A stretch of 64,000 nucleotides of DNA from Tepidiforma sp. (GTDB lineage Bacteria; Chloroflexota; Dehalococcoidia; Tepidiformales; Tepidiformaceae): assembly GCA_026003935.1 (NCBI GenBank), contig BPIE01000001.1:1116001-1180000 (forward strand), given 5' to 3'. Both the position numbers and the translations under genes were made by a program. Positions 35,493-44,214 of this stretch are shown here, piece after piece (position 1 is the first letter of the stretch; every line of letters starts with the position of its first letter). The notes beneath the pieces are model-generated. The model was not told the origin of the DNA. It worked only from the letters and a program-made list of their open reading frames with translations, and ran no database searches.

Positions 35493-36611
35493 GTGAGCGT
35501 GCTGGTTCTCTACGGGGGTGACGAGGCGGCGATTCGCCGCCGGCTGCGCGAGCTGAAGGAGCAGGCAGACGGCGGCACGGGGATGCTGGTGCACAACCTC
35601 GCCGAGGTCGAGAGCCGGGATGCGAAGCCGGGGGAGGTGATTGCGCCGGCGATGGCGCCGCCGTTCCTCGCGCCGCTGCGGCTGGTGGTGGTGGAACATG
35701 TGCTGGCGCGGTTCGAGCCGCGGGGCGGCGCACGCGGTTCGCGGTCGGTTGGAGCGTGGTCGGAGTTCCCGGTGATGGCGGAGCGGGTGCCGCCAACGTC
35801 GCTGATCGTCTTCCTCGGGCGGCCGTTCCTAGCCGAGCAGCAGGCGCGGCAGGTGACGGATGCGAATCCGCTGGTGCAGCTGCTGAAGAAGGTGCCGGGG
35901 GCCCAGGCCGAGCATTACCCGGAGCTGCGGGAGCGGGAGCGGCTGCGCTACATCCGGGAGGAGGCGGCTGTGCGGGGTATCCGGTTCCGGCAGGGCCCGG
36001 TCCCGCGCGAGGCGCTGCAGCCCGGGGAGGAGCCGCCGCCGGAGACGGACCCCGCGGCGTACCTCGCGAACCTGCTCGGCGGCAACACGCTCCACATCGC
36101 GAACGAGCTGGACAAGCTGGCGCTCTGGGCGATGGGGCGCGAGGTGACCGTGCTGGATGCGATGCGGGTCTGTGCGGGGCAACGCGAGCCGGACCACTTC
36201 CGGATGGTCGATGCGCTGATGGACGGCGACCTCGGCACGGCGCTCGAGATGCTGCAGCTCCGGCTGCGCCGGGGCGAGGCGGAGCAGGGCATCCTCGGGG
36301 CCGTGTTCGAGCGCTACCGCTCGCTCGGGGCGCTCGCGGGGCTGCTGGAGGACGGCGCCGGCGAGGCGGAGATCGACCGGCAGCTGGGGAACGTAGCGCG
36401 GTATCCAAACCTGAAGAAGGCGGCGGTCGAGCGGGCGCGGCGGCACGGAACGGCGGGGGCGCGGGAGGCGTTCGCGATCCTCGTAGAGGCGGACCGGGCG
36501 CACAAGTCGAACGAGGTCGACGAGGACCTTGCCCTCGAGGTGGCGTTCGCGCGGCTGGCGCGGCTGGCGCCGGTGCGGGGGCCGCTGGCGGCGGCGCGGG
36601 GGAGGCGCTAG
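35493..36611 (+). CDS. holA: DNA polymerase III subunit delta
   Basis: 372 residues from GTG 35493. The N-terminal P-loop-like domain (VLVLYGGDEAAIRRRLREL) lacks a functional Walker A, as in other HolA proteins. Domain II has YLANLLGGNTLHIANELDKLALW (core NELDKLALW) and domain III the helical bundle RYRSLGALAGLL. It opens the beta clamp as part of the clamp loader. It contains an extra Gly/Arg-rich insertion near residues 75-90. Confidence 0.88.
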   Translation: MSVLVLYGGDEAAIRRRLRELKEQADGGTGMLVHNLAEVESRDAKPGEVIAPAMAPPFLAPLRLVVVEHVLARFEPRGGARGSRSVGAWSEFPVMAERVPPTSLIVFLGRPFLAEQQARQVTDANPLVQLLKKVPGAQAEHYPELRERERLRYIREEAAVRGIRFRQGPVPREALQPGEEPPPETDPAAYLANLLGGNTLHIANELDKLALWAMGREVTVLDAMRVCAGQREPDHFRMVDALMDGDLGTALEMLQLRLRRGEAEQGILGAVFERYRSLGALAGLLEDGAGEAEIDRQLGNVARYPNLKKAAVERARRHGTAGAREAFAILVEADRAHKSNEVDEDLALEVAFARLARLAPVRGPLAAARGRR

Positions 36612-37597
36612 CCCGCGGCGTCCTGCCAGACGGGGTTGTAGCAGGCGACGCGGTGGGTGGCGCCGGCCGGCTGGCCGAGCGGCGGCGGGGGCTCCTGCCG
36701 GCAGCGGCTGAGGGCCTTGGGACAGCGGGGGAGGAAGGGGCAGTGCTCCGCGGGCCGGGTCTGCTCCGGGGGCTGGCCGGGTATCTGGTGGAGGTGGGTG
36801 CGCACCCCATCGACACGGGGCAGGGTGGCGAGGAGGGCGTGGCTGTAGGGGTGGAGCGGCAGCTTGAGGAGCTCGCGGACGGGACCTTCTTCGACGATGC
36901 GGCCGGCGTACATGACGGCGACCCGGTCCGCGAGCTGGGCGACGACGCCGAAGTCGTGGGTGATGAGGAGGATGGCGGTGCCGCGCTCCTCGCGGAGGCG
37001 TTCGAGCTGGTAAAGGATCTGGGCCTGGACGGTGACGTCGAGGGCGCTGGTGGGTTCGTCGGCGATGATGAGCTCGGGGTCGAGGGCGGTGGCGATGCCG
37101 ATCATCACGCGCTGGCACATGCCCCCGGAGAGCTGGAAAGGGTAGGAGCGGGCGACGCGCTCGGGCTCGGCGAGGCCGACGCGGTAGAGGAGCTCGACGG
37201 CGCGGGTGCGGGCTTCTTTGCGGCCCACTTCGAGGTGGCTGGTGAGGACCTCGGCGACCTGGCTGCCGATGTCGATGACGGGATTCAGGCCGGCGACGGG
37301 GTCCTGGAAGATCATGGCGATGCGGCGGCCGCGGTAGCGGCGGAGGTCCGCCTCAGGGAGCGCGAGGATGTCGGTGCCGCCGAGGGCGATGCCGCCGGCG
37401 GTGACGACCGCTTCGCCGGGGAGGAGGCGGGGGATCGCCATGCCGACGGTGGTTTTGCCGGAACCGGACTCGCCGACGATGGCGAGGACTTCGCCGCGGG
37501 CGAGGCTGAAGCTCACGTCGGTGACGGCGTGGACCGTGGCGTCGCGGGCGCGGTATTCGACGGAGAGGCCGCGCACCTCGAGGAGGGGGCTGGGCAT
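36608..37597 (-). CDS. Oligopeptide/dipeptide ABC transporter ATP-binding protein
   Basis: 329 residues. Walker [10 protein letters not shown]-loop [12 protein letters not shown], signature LSGGMCQRV, Walker [14 protein letters not shown], and the C-terminal oligo_HPY extension with Cys-rich [14 protein letters not shown]. It is DppD/OppD-like and would energise peptide or nickel uptake. No permease, binding protein or second ATPase is near, so it is an orphan in this window. It overlaps the holA end by 4 bp. Confidence 0.9.
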   Translation of the reverse strand: MPSPLLEVRGLSVEYRARDATVHAVTDVSFSLARGEVLAIVGESGSGKTTVGMAIPRLLPGEAVVTAGGIALGGTDILALPEADLRRYRGRRIAMIFQDPVAGLNPVIDIGSQVAEVLTSHLEVGRKEARTRAVELLYRVGLAEPERVARSYPFQLSGGMCQRVMIGIATALDPELIIADEPTSALDVTVQAQILYQLERLREERGTAILLITHDFGVVAQLADRVAVMYAGRIVEEGPVRELLKLPLHPYSHALLATLPRVDGVRTHLHQIPGQPPEQTRPAEHCPFLPRCPKALSRCRQEPPPPLGQPAGATHRVACYNPVWQDAAG

Positions 37598-37649
37598 ACG
37601 TCCCTGCCGGGAGCCGAGGGAACCCCGGCGCGTGGTGGTTGGGGACAGT

Positions 37650-38288
37650 CTAATCGCTTGGGCGGATGGAGGAGATGAAGCGGCCCTGGATTTCGACGTT
37701 GTCCGGGGTGGTGTAGATGGGTTCCATGGTGCTGTTGGCGGGCTGGAGGCGGATGCGGCCGTTTTCGCGGTAGATGCGCTTGAGGGTGACCTCGCCGCGG
37801 TCTTTGAGCCAGACGGCGACGCGGTCGCCGTCGTCGGCGTGGCGGGTTGGTTCGAGGAAGACGATGTCGCCGTCGTCGATGAGGTCTTCGATCATGGATT
37901 TGCCGCGAACGCGCAGGGCGAAAACGTTGGTGCGGCCGCGGACCATGTCCTCGGTGACGGGGACGTAGTCTTCGGCATCGGCCGCCCAGCGGTCGGAGGT
38001 GGGCACGGGGATGGGCTGGCCGGCGGCGATGGTGCCAAGGAGGGGTACTTCGATGATGCGCGGGCGGCGGCCGCGGGCGCCGAGGAGCTCGATGCCCCGG
38101 GAGATTTCGCGGTCGCGGCGGATGTAGCCCTTCTCTTCGAGTTTGCGAAGGTTGTAGTCGACGACGGAGGTGCTGGAGATGCCGCAGCCTTCCTGGATGT
38201 CGCGGATGGAGGGCGGGTAGTCGTGCTCTTCGATGAAGGCCCGGAGGAACTCGAGAATCTGCTGCTGGCGGGGGGAGAGGTTGGTCAT
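37650..38288 (-). CDS. lexA: LexA repressor
   Basis: 212 residues. Winged-helix N-terminal domain (SPRQQQILEFLRAFIEEHDYPPSIRDI, core YPPSIRDI) and S24 peptidase C-terminal domain. The self-cleavage site is Ala89-Gly90. The catalytic pair is Ser131 (VRGKSM) and Lys170 (VTLKRIY). It represses the SOS genes and cleaves itself on RecA filaments. The start is ATG 38288. A consensus operator lies 10 nt upstream, predicting autoregulation. Confidence 0.96.
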   Translation of the reverse strand: MTNLSPRQQQILEFLRAFIEEHDYPPSIRDIQEGCGISSTSVVDYNLRKLEEKGYIRRDREISRGIELLGARGRRPRIIEVPLLGTIAAGQPIPVPTSDRWAADAEDYVPVTEDMVRGRTNVFALRVRGKSMIEDLIDDGDIVFLEPTRHADDGDRVAVWLKDRGEVTLKRIYRENGRIRLQPANSTMEPIYTTPDNVEIQGRFISSIRPSD

Positions 38289-38298
38289 TGGCGCCGTC

Positions 38299-38312
38299 CG
38301 AACGGATGTTCG
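38299..38312. promoter_or_regulatory. LexA operator (SOS box) of lexA
   Basis: CGAAC-N4-GTTCG, a perfect match to the Gram-positive-type LexA box. A possible promoter on the minus strand (TTGACG 38342-38347, 17 bp, TTACCG 38319-38324) would put the start site inside the box. The -10 is weak. Confidence 0.85.
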
Positions 38313-38375
38313 CGGCAACGGTAACAAACGGCAGGGTTTATCGTCAAACGTGTTCGGAACAGCGCGCGCGGCGGC

Positions 38376-39098
38376 TCAGCGGCGGGCAGCGAGAGCGAAG
38401 GGCACGACGATGAGGGGGTCGGTCGTGGGAGCGGGCGCGCCGCCTTCGGCCTCGAGGGTGACGGCGAAGGCGGTGAATGCGCCGAGGCTGGCGCCGGGGG
38501 CGAGCAGGAGGCTGCCGGCGGGGGAGAGGAAGCCGGCAGGCAGGGGGGTTTCGCCCTCGATGAGCCAGGCCTGGTAGACGCGGCCGGCGGGAGGGGACGG
38601 CAGGCCTTCGACGTGGGCGTAGGCGAGGCCGAGGCCGGGCGCGAGGAGGACGCCGCCTTCGACGCCGAGGCTGCTGGCGGCGCTGGCGCGGAGGGTTTCT
38701 CCGCGCGCTGCCGCGGCGAGGAGGGCTTCGGGGGCGGTGTCGGGCGGGGCGGGGGAGCGGTCGGCGCGGCCGAGGCCCCAGCCGGCGGCGGCTCCGAGGG
38801 CGAGGAGCAGCAGGCCGGCGGCTGCCTGCCAGGCCCACACGGGGACGGGGAAGCGCCCGCGGCGGGAGGCTTCGCGTTCGATGGCGCGGAGGAGCGCGGC
38901 GCGGGTGGCGGGCGAGGGCCCGGGGGCGTCGGCGGCGAGGGGGAGGAGGGCGGCGACCTGTTCGAGCTCGGCGAATTCGGCAGCGCAGCGGCCGCACCCG
39001 GCGAGGTGGCGCCGGACGGCGAGCGCCTCGGCCTCGGGGAGGACGCCGAGGGCGAGCTCGGAGAGGAATTCGTCGGGGTGCTGGTCGTGGGTGTTCAT
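38376..39098 (-). CDS. RskA-type anti-sigma factor
   Basis: 240 residues. An N-terminal zinc-finger anti-sigma domain has HLAGCGRCAAEF (HxxxCxxC, residues 30-41). One membrane helix (about 88-110, WAWQAAAGLLLLALGAAAG) is followed by an extracytoplasmic RskA domain with AGRVYQAWLIEG and GAFTAFAVTLEAEGGAPAPT (core VTLEAEGG). It should hold the ECF sigma factor at the membrane until a signal triggers its proteolysis. The ATG overlaps the sigma stop (39095-39098). Confidence 0.92.
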   Translation of the reverse strand: MNTHDQHPDEFLSELALGVLPEAEALAVRRHLAGCGRCAAEFAELEQVAALLPLAADAPGPSPATRAALLRAIEREASRRGRFPVPVWAWQAAAGLLLLALGAAAGWGLGRADRSPAPPDTAPEALLAAAARGETLRASAASSLGVEGGVLLAPGLGLAYAHVEGLPSPPAGRVYQAWLIEGETPLPAGFLSPAGSLLLAPGASLGAFTAFAVTLEAEGGAPAPTTDPLIVVPFALAARR

Positions 39099-39625
39099 GG
39101 CGCCGCGTTTCCGGTGCGAAGGATACCCGCCAGTTTGAGGAGACCGAGGCGAAGCCGGGAGCGGATGGTGGGGGCCGGGACGCCGAGGAGGCGCCCGACT
39201 TCGTTGCTGGTGAGGCCGTGGTAGTAGACGAGCTCGATGGCGCTGCGCTGCTCGCCGGGGAGGCTGGCGAGGGCGGCGCGGACGGCGCGGGCATCGATGG
39301 CGCCCTCGGCGGCGAGGTCGGTGCGGTCGTCACCCGCGAGGGGGGCGGCGGGGTCGAGCGGTGCGGTGGGGAGGTTGCGGCGCCGGCGGCGGAGCTCGTC
39401 GATGCAGAGGTTGCGGGTGATGGCGAGGAGCCAGCTGGAGATGGAGGCGCGGGCCGGGTCGTAGGCGGCGGCGTTGCGCCAGGCGCGGAGGAAGGTTTCC
39501 TGGACGACCTCTTCCGCGTCGGGGCCGGAGCCGAGCATGCGGCAGGCGAGGGCGTAGCAGGAGCGGCTGTACCGGTCGTAGAGGTCGGCGAGGGCGGCGG
39601 TGTCGCCGCGGGCAATGGCGCGCAT
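39095..39625 (-). CDS. ECF RNA polymerase sigma factor
   Basis: 176 residues from ATG 39625, with ggag 8 nt upstream (a GTG at 39652 has no site). Region 2 includes DAEEVVQETFLRAWRNAAAYD (core EEVVQETFLRAW), and region 4 includes LVYYHGLTSNEVGRLLGVPAPTIRSRL (core EVGRLLGVPAPTIRSR). It directs transcription in response to an envelope signal. Operon with its anti-sigma factor. The inducing signal is unknown. Confidence 0.93.
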   Translation of the reverse strand: MRAIARGDTAALADLYDRYSRSCYALACRMLGSGPDAEEVVQETFLRAWRNAAAYDPARASISSWLLAITRNLCIDELRRRRRNLPTAPLDPAAPLAGDDRTDLAAEGAIDARAVRAALASLPGEQRSAIELVYYHGLTSNEVGRLLGVPAPTIRSRLRLGLLKLAGILRTGNAAP

Positions 39626-39713
39626 ATCGGGGGCTCCGGAGGGGGCCTGCACACCGGGATCGTACGCACGGGGGCACCGGGCTGATCACCGGTATGCGAG
39701 GCGCCGGGCGAAT

Positions 39714-41006
39714 TCAGGCGCTGGCGCGGGTGCGGAGGGCCGGGTGGTGGGCGAGCAGCTCCTGCCCTTTGCGGGCGAGGCTGCTGATGGTGCTCTTGTC
39801 GCGGCCGCCGAGGAGGCTGCCGACCTGCGCGAGGCTCATCCCCTGCTCCTGGAGGAGGGCGACGGCGACGGCGCGGGCCTCGGTGAGGCGGGCGCTGCGG
39901 GCGCGGCCGGCGAGGGCATCGCGTTCGACCGCGAAGTAGCGGGCGATGCGGTCGAGGAGGTCGGCGGTCGGTTCGGCACCGGCGGCCTCGGCGATGGCGA
40001 TGCGGGCGATTTCGGCGTCGAGGCGGGCGAGGTCGAGCCTGCCGACGCGCTGGAGGGCGAGGGCCTGGTTGACGGCGCCGAGGAGGAGGCGGACGGAGGG
40101 CGCGCGGCAGGCGGCGAGGCGGTCGATGGCCCAGGCGGGGAGGGCGAGGCGGTGGCGGCGGGCGACGCGCTCGATGAAGGCACGGCTGGCGGCATGGTCG
40201 AGGGGTTCGACGCGGGTGATGAGGCCGGGGGCGAGGCGGGAGGCGAGGCGGTCGATGAGGCCGAGGTCGAAGGGGTGCCGCTCGGAGGCGACGGCGATGC
40301 GGCCGCCGCGGTGGGTGACGGCTTCGAGGGCGCCCGCGAAGGCTTCCTGGGTGGCGCGGCGGCCGGCGAGGAGCTGGAGGTCGTCGAGGAGGAGGAGGTC
40401 GACTTCGCGGATGGCGGCGGTGAAGCTGCCGCTGCCGCCGGGGCGGACGTCTTCGACGAAGCGGGCGGTGAAGGCGTCGGCATCGAGGCAGGCGACGGCC
40501 CGCCCCTCGGCGAGGGCGAGGTGTGCGGCGGCGTGGAGGAGGTGGGTCTTACCGAGGCCGGGGGGACCGTAGATGACGACCGGCGAGGGCGCGCCGGGGG
40601 CTGCGCGGGCGACGTCGCGGATGGCCTCGAGGGCGAGGAGGTTGCCCTCGGCGGGCTGATATTCGTCGAAGGTCAGGCACGGGTTGACGGTGCCGATGAG
40701 GGCGCCGGCGGCGCGGCTGGCGGGGGCGCGGCCGGGGCCGACGATGGCGACCTCGACGTCGCCGAAGACCTGTGCTGCGGCGCGTTCGATGGCGGGACGG
40801 AGGCGGGTGTCGAGCCAGTCGCGGGCGATGTCGTTGGGGGTGGCGATGGTGAGGGTGCGGCCATCGAAGGCGCGGGGCTCGGCGCCCCTGAGCCAGGCGG
40901 CGAAGGTGTGCGGGTTGAGCTCGACTTCGAGGCAGCCGAGCACGGCGCGCCAGGAGCGGGCGAGGCGGCGGGGTTCGCTGCCCGGTGCGGCGGGTTCCAA
41001 CGGCAC
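39714..41006 (-). CDS. Divergent DnaA-like initiator protein
   Basis: 430 residues from GTG 41006, 7 nt from AGGAAGG. DnaA order is kept: N-terminal domain (LEVELNPHTFAAWLRG), AAA+ core with Walker A YGPPGLGKTHLLHAA, Walker B LLLLDDLQLLAG, and sensor 2 SVRLLLGAVNQ. Domain IV ends GGRDKSTISSL where DnaA has GGRDH(S/T)TV-HA. The DNA-contact His and the TV-HA residues are therefore changed. It could be this organism's only DnaA or a paralogue with other targets. No dnaN or other origin gene is nearby. Confidence 0.8.
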   Translation of the reverse strand: MPLEPAAPGSEPRRLARSWRAVLGCLEVELNPHTFAAWLRGAEPRAFDGRTLTIATPNDIARDWLDTRLRPAIERAAAQVFGDVEVAIVGPGRAPASRAAGALIGTVNPCLTFDEYQPAEGNLLALEAIRDVARAAPGAPSPVVIYGPPGLGKTHLLHAAAHLALAEGRAVACLDADAFTARFVEDVRPGGSGSFTAAIREVDLLLLDDLQLLAGRRATQEAFAGALEAVTHRGGRIAVASERHPFDLGLIDRLASRLAPGLITRVEPLDHAASRAFIERVARRHRLALPAWAIDRLAACRAPSVRLLLGAVNQALALQRVGRLDLARLDAEIARIAIAEAAGAEPTADLLDRIARYFAVERDALAGRARSARLTEARAVAVALLQEQGMSLAQVGSLLGGRDKSTISSLARKGQELLAHHPALRTRASA

Positions 41007-41150
41007 ACACACTCCTTCCTCCCGCGCGAAGGCGGGTTTCGATGCTGGCGAAGTCCTCGGGATACCTGGGGCCCGGGGCCGATCCCCCGGGGCTCCGCGG
41101 ATGGGGCAGGGCGGAAGGGTACGCCCGGGGCCGGCAGGGGTTCAACGCTC

Positions 41151-41208
41151 TTATGTGGATTGGGGCGGGGCCGCGGGCAAGGATTTACGTGAGCGCGCGT
41201 TTATGTGC
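41151..41208 (+). repeat. Three TTAYGTG repeats
   Basis: TTATGTGG (41151), TTACGTGA (41185) and TTATGTGC (41201). TGTGGATTG at 41154 matches 7 of 9 bases of a reversed DnaA box (TGTGGATAA). Possible binding sites for the adjacent DnaA-like protein. Confidence 0.4.
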
Positions 41209-41296
41209 GGCGGGGCGATTGCCGCCCAGAATGCGGCCCAACGGGCAAGGCGGGCGCTGCTTGGCCGGCGAAATTTTCATGAACCCGGTGGGAACA

Positions 41297-41341
41297 GCAA
41301 AGGCCCGGGGCCCGCCGGGAGGGTCCGGCGGAACCCCGGGC
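41297..41341 (-). terminator. Terminator of the PhoX-like gene
   Basis: Long hairpin of an 8-bp outer stem (41303-41310 with 41334-41341) and a 7-bp inner stem (41312-41318 with 41325-41331), followed on the minus strand by CTTTGCTGTT. Confidence 0.6.
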
Positions 41342-41364
41342 ACGAGAACCGGGGCGGGCGGGGC

Positions 41365-43368
41365 TCAGGAGCCGATGATGCCGCCGTCTTCCTTGCGGAC
41401 GAAGATGACCGCGGGGCGCGGCTCCCGGCCGTCGGGGAAGGTGCTGCTGGCGTTTTCGAGGGTGGTGCCTTCGCCGGGGTGCTGGATGGAGACGAAGAGG
41501 GTGTCGCCGGTGTCGCTGAAGATGAGGCTGGCGCACTCCGCGCCGGGGACGGCGGAGAGGAACTGCCGGTTGTAGCCGCGTTCGGGGCCGGCGACGGGCA
41601 CGGCGAAGACGCCGTCGTTCTTCTTGAACGAGCTGGGCTGGCCGTCGGTCGAAATCCAGAGGTTGCCGGCGCGGTCGAAGGTGATGTTGTCGGGTGAGGA
41701 GATCGGGCTGACGAGGGAGCGGTCGAAGCCGGCGAAGTAGGTGCTGCTGTCGCTAGCGGGGTCGCCGCAGAGCATCAGGAAGCGCCAGCGGAAGGTGAGC
41801 GCGGTGTGGTCACCGCCGTCGGGGATGAGCTCGATGATGTGGCCGTGGCGGTTCTGGGCGCGGGGGTTGGCGGCATCGGCGGCGGGGCGGCCGCTGGTGC
41901 CGCGCTGGGTGTTGTTGGTGAGGACGACGTAGACGGTGCCCGTCTGCGGGTGGACTTCGACGTCCTCAGGCCGGTCCATTTTGGTGGCGCCAACGAGGTC
42001 GGCGGCGCGGCGGGTGTTGATGCAGACCTCGGCCTGGGTGGGGAAGCCGTTGGCGGCGGTCAGGGCGCCCTGGCCGGCGACGAGGGGGAGCCAGCGGCCG
42101 GTGCCGTCGTCGTTGAACTTCGCGGCGTAGAGGGTGCCGCGCTCCATGAGGCGCATGTTCGCCTGGCGGTCGTTCGGGTCGTAGCGGCCGGCGGAGACGA
42201 ATTTGTAGACGTATTCGAACCGCTCGTCATCGCCCATGTAGACGACGGCGCGGCCGTCGCCGGCGATGACGGTAGAGGTGGCTTCGTGCTTGAAGCGGCC
42301 AAGCGCGGTGTGCTTGCGGGGCAGGGAGCCCGGGTCGTGGGGGTCGAATTCGACGACCCAGCCGAAGCGGAAGGCCTCGTTGGGCTCCTGCGCGAGGTCG
42401 AAGCGGGGGTGGAACCGCTCCCATTTGCGCTCGCTGGCGCCCGTGGGGAGACCGTAGCGCTGGTGAGCGGCCTTCTTAGCGGGGTCGGCGACGCCATCGC
42501 GGTTGGCGAAGTACTGGTGGAAGTTCTCTTCGCAGGTCATGACGGTGCCCCAGGGGGTGATGCCGGCGGCGCAGTTGTTGAGGGTGCCGAGGACGGTGAA
42601 GCCGGCGGGGTCTTCGCTGGTCCGCAGCCAGGGGTGGCCGGCGGCGGGGCCGGTGAGGCGGATGGGGGTGGTGCCGGTGATGCGGCGGTTGTGCCATGCG
42701 CCGAGGGTGTAGCGCCACCCGCGCGCGGGATGGCGTTCGAGGTGGACGACGCTTGCGCCATGGGCGGCGAGCTCGATGTCGACCTGTTCGCGGGTGGGGT
42801 TCTCCGGGTCGTAGCCGCGGAACATCAGCTCGGGGTTGGTGTATTCGTGGTTGGCAATGAGGAGGGCGCGGTTCGGGGCGAGCGGGATGAAGCCGAGCCA
42901 GTCGTTGTTGTAGCCGAACTGGCGGGCCTGCTTGCTGGCGGACTGGGCGTCGATATCGAAGCCGGTATCCGGGTCGAGGAAGAGGGGGTCGCCCCAGCGG
43001 ATGAGGAGTTCGTGGCGGTAGCCGGGCGGCACGATGATGCGGTCGCTGTCGTCGAGGCGGACGGGGGTGAAGGTGAGGCGGGGCCCGGGTTCGGCGGCGC
43101 GTGCCCGCTCCGCGGCAGGGGCGAGGCCGCCGGCGCGCCCGACGACGAGCATGCCGGCCGCGGCTGCGCCCCAGCCGAGGAGGCGGCGCCGGGAGATGTA
43201 GCGGCGGGCGACCTCGCCGAAGTACTCGTTGGCGCTGGGGTTGGGCGCGGGGTGGGCGCACTGGTTGCCGCAGCTCCAGCGGCAGGTCTGGGGATGGACA
43301 AAACACTGGTTCGAGCGGTAGTCGTCGATGACGGGGAGGATGTCTGACGGGTCGGGGTCCAGGGTCAT
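41365..43368 (-). CDS. PhoX-family phosphatase (DUF839)
   Basis: 667 residues. A twin-arginine signal SRRRLLGWGAAAAGML starts near residue 59, after a long N-terminal extension. Motifs of the PhoX beta-propeller are TVMTCEENFHQYF, GWVVEFDPHDPGS and MDRPEDVEVHPQTG. It is predicted to be a Tat-exported, Ca/Fe-dependent phosphomonoesterase for phosphate acquisition. An unusual Cys set (Cys22, 29, 33, 37) lies before the Tat motif. ATG 43368 is behind gaggt. No Pho box was recognised. Confidence 0.87.
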   Translation of the reverse strand: MTLDPDPSDILPVIDDYRSNQCFVHPQTCRWSCGNQCAHPAPNPSANEYFGEVARRYISRRRLLGWGAAAAGMLVVGRAGGLAPAAERARAAEPGPRLTFTPVRLDDSDRIIVPPGYRHELLIRWGDPLFLDPDTGFDIDAQSASKQARQFGYNNDWLGFIPLAPNRALLIANHEYTNPELMFRGYDPENPTREQVDIELAAHGASVVHLERHPARGWRYTLGAWHNRRITGTTPIRLTGPAAGHPWLRTSEDPAGFTVLGTLNNCAAGITPWGTVMTCEENFHQYFANRDGVADPAKKAAHQRYGLPTGASERKWERFHPRFDLAQEPNEAFRFGWVVEFDPHDPGSLPRKHTALGRFKHEATSTVIAGDGRAVVYMGDDERFEYVYKFVSAGRYDPNDRQANMRLMERGTLYAAKFNDDGTGRWLPLVAGQGALTAANGFPTQAEVCINTRRAADLVGATKMDRPEDVEVHPQTGTVYVVLTNNTQRGTSGRPAADAANPRAQNRHGHIIELIPDGGDHTALTFRWRFLMLCGDPASDSSTYFAGFDRSLVSPISSPDNITFDRAGNLWISTDGQPSSFKKNDGVFAVPVAGPERGYNRQFLSAVPGAECASLIFSDTGDTLFVSIQHPGEGTTLENASSTFPDGREPRPAVIFVRKEDGGIIGS

Positions 43369-43476
43369 GCAGGGCACCTCGCTGCGTGAAGTGGATGGCG
43401 CGGTTGGGCCGGGAGCCATCCTTGGCGAGGGTGGTCAAGGGAGTTTTAATGGTCGGCGAACGGCAGATGAACGGCG

Positions 43477-44214
43477 TCAGGCGGCTTCGCCCGTCTCCCA
43501 CCGTTCGAGGCGGCGGACCGCGAGGAGGAGGAAGACGGCGCCGACGGCGGCTGCGAGGACGAGGGCGGGAAGGGGGTCGAGGCGGGGCTGGTACACGCTG
43601 GCGGGGAGGTCGAAGAAGGTGCCCGCGATGCCGGCGGTGTACTGGCGAATGGAGAGGAACCGGATGCCGCTGAAGAGCCCGGAGAGGGCGCCCTCCCAGA
43701 GGAAGGCGTAGAGGAGGCCGGCGACGAGGGCGCGGCTGGTGGCGATGCTGAGCCAGGTGAAGACGATGGTGTAGACGAGGGAACCGGCGGCGATGGCGGC
43801 GGCGAAGCCGGCGACGATGCCGGGGTCGCCGCCCTGGATGGCGATGGCGCCGGCGGTGAGGGCGGCGGGGACGAGGAGGGCGGCTGCGGCAAGCCAGGCG
43901 ACGGCGACGCGGGCGACGACGATGTCGCGGCGGGGGACGGGCGTGGCGAGCAGGTAGACGGCGGTGCCGTCTTCGATGTCCTGGCCGAAGGCTCCGGTGG
44001 CGAAGACGAGGCTGACGAGGGGGAGGATGGTGCCGGTGAGCATGCCCCCGAGGAGGGTGCGGGCGGTGAAGCGCTCGGGGTCGGCGTCCGCAGGGGCGGC
44101 GAGCCGGAAGAGCAGGGCGATGCCCACGGGCAGGAGCGCGAGGAGCACGACGAGGAGGGTGCGGCGCTGGCCGAGGAGCATGCGGGCGGTGAGCCGGGCG
44201 ACGGGGAAGTTCAT
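43477..44214 (-). CDS. ABC-2 type transporter permease
   Basis: 245 residues with six hydrophobic segments. The conserved segment GAFGQDIEDGTAVYLLATPVPRRDIVVARV (core DIEDGTAVYLLATPVPR) marks ABC-2 exporters of the NosY/CcmB-like type. Its ATG overlaps the stop of the preceding ATPase by 4 nt. With that ATPase it forms one exporter. Substrate unknown. Confidence 0.85.
   Translation of the reverse strand: MNFPVARLTARMLLGQRRTLLVVLLALLPVGIALLFRLAAPADADPERFTARTLLGGMLTGTILPLVSLVFATGAFGQDIEDGTAVYLLATPVPRRDIVVARVAVAWLAAAALLVPAALTAGAIAIQGGDPGIVAGFAAAIAAGSLVYTIVFTWLSIATSRALVAGLLYAFLWEGALSGLFSGIRFLSIRQYTAGIAGTFFDLPASVYQPRLDPLPALVLAAAVGAVFLLLAVRRLERWETGEAA

Larger units (their letters stand above)
41007..41364. 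other. Intergenic region upstream of the DnaA-like gene
   Basis: About 358 bp without a gene. It holds the ribosome site of the DnaA-like gene, three TTAYGTG repeats (41151, 41185, 41201) and the PhoX terminator hairpin (41303-41341). It is not A/T-rich, so it does not look like a typical origin unwinding region. Confidence 0.6.

Noticed and set aside
38351-38361. TGTTCGGAACA palindrome as an operator for lexA or the anti-sigma gene
   Set aside because: It is short (5-bp arms), lies upstream of the candidate -35 and matches no known site.
41007-41220. Replication origin next to the DnaA-like gene
   Set aside because: No A/T-rich unwinding element and no dnaN, gyrB or rpmH neighbours. Only one partial DnaA-box match is present.
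41303-41341. Possible ncRNA or riboswitch in the gap before the DnaA-like gene
   Set aside because: The strongest structure is better explained as the terminator of the PhoX-like gene, since it is followed by a T-containing stretch on that strand.
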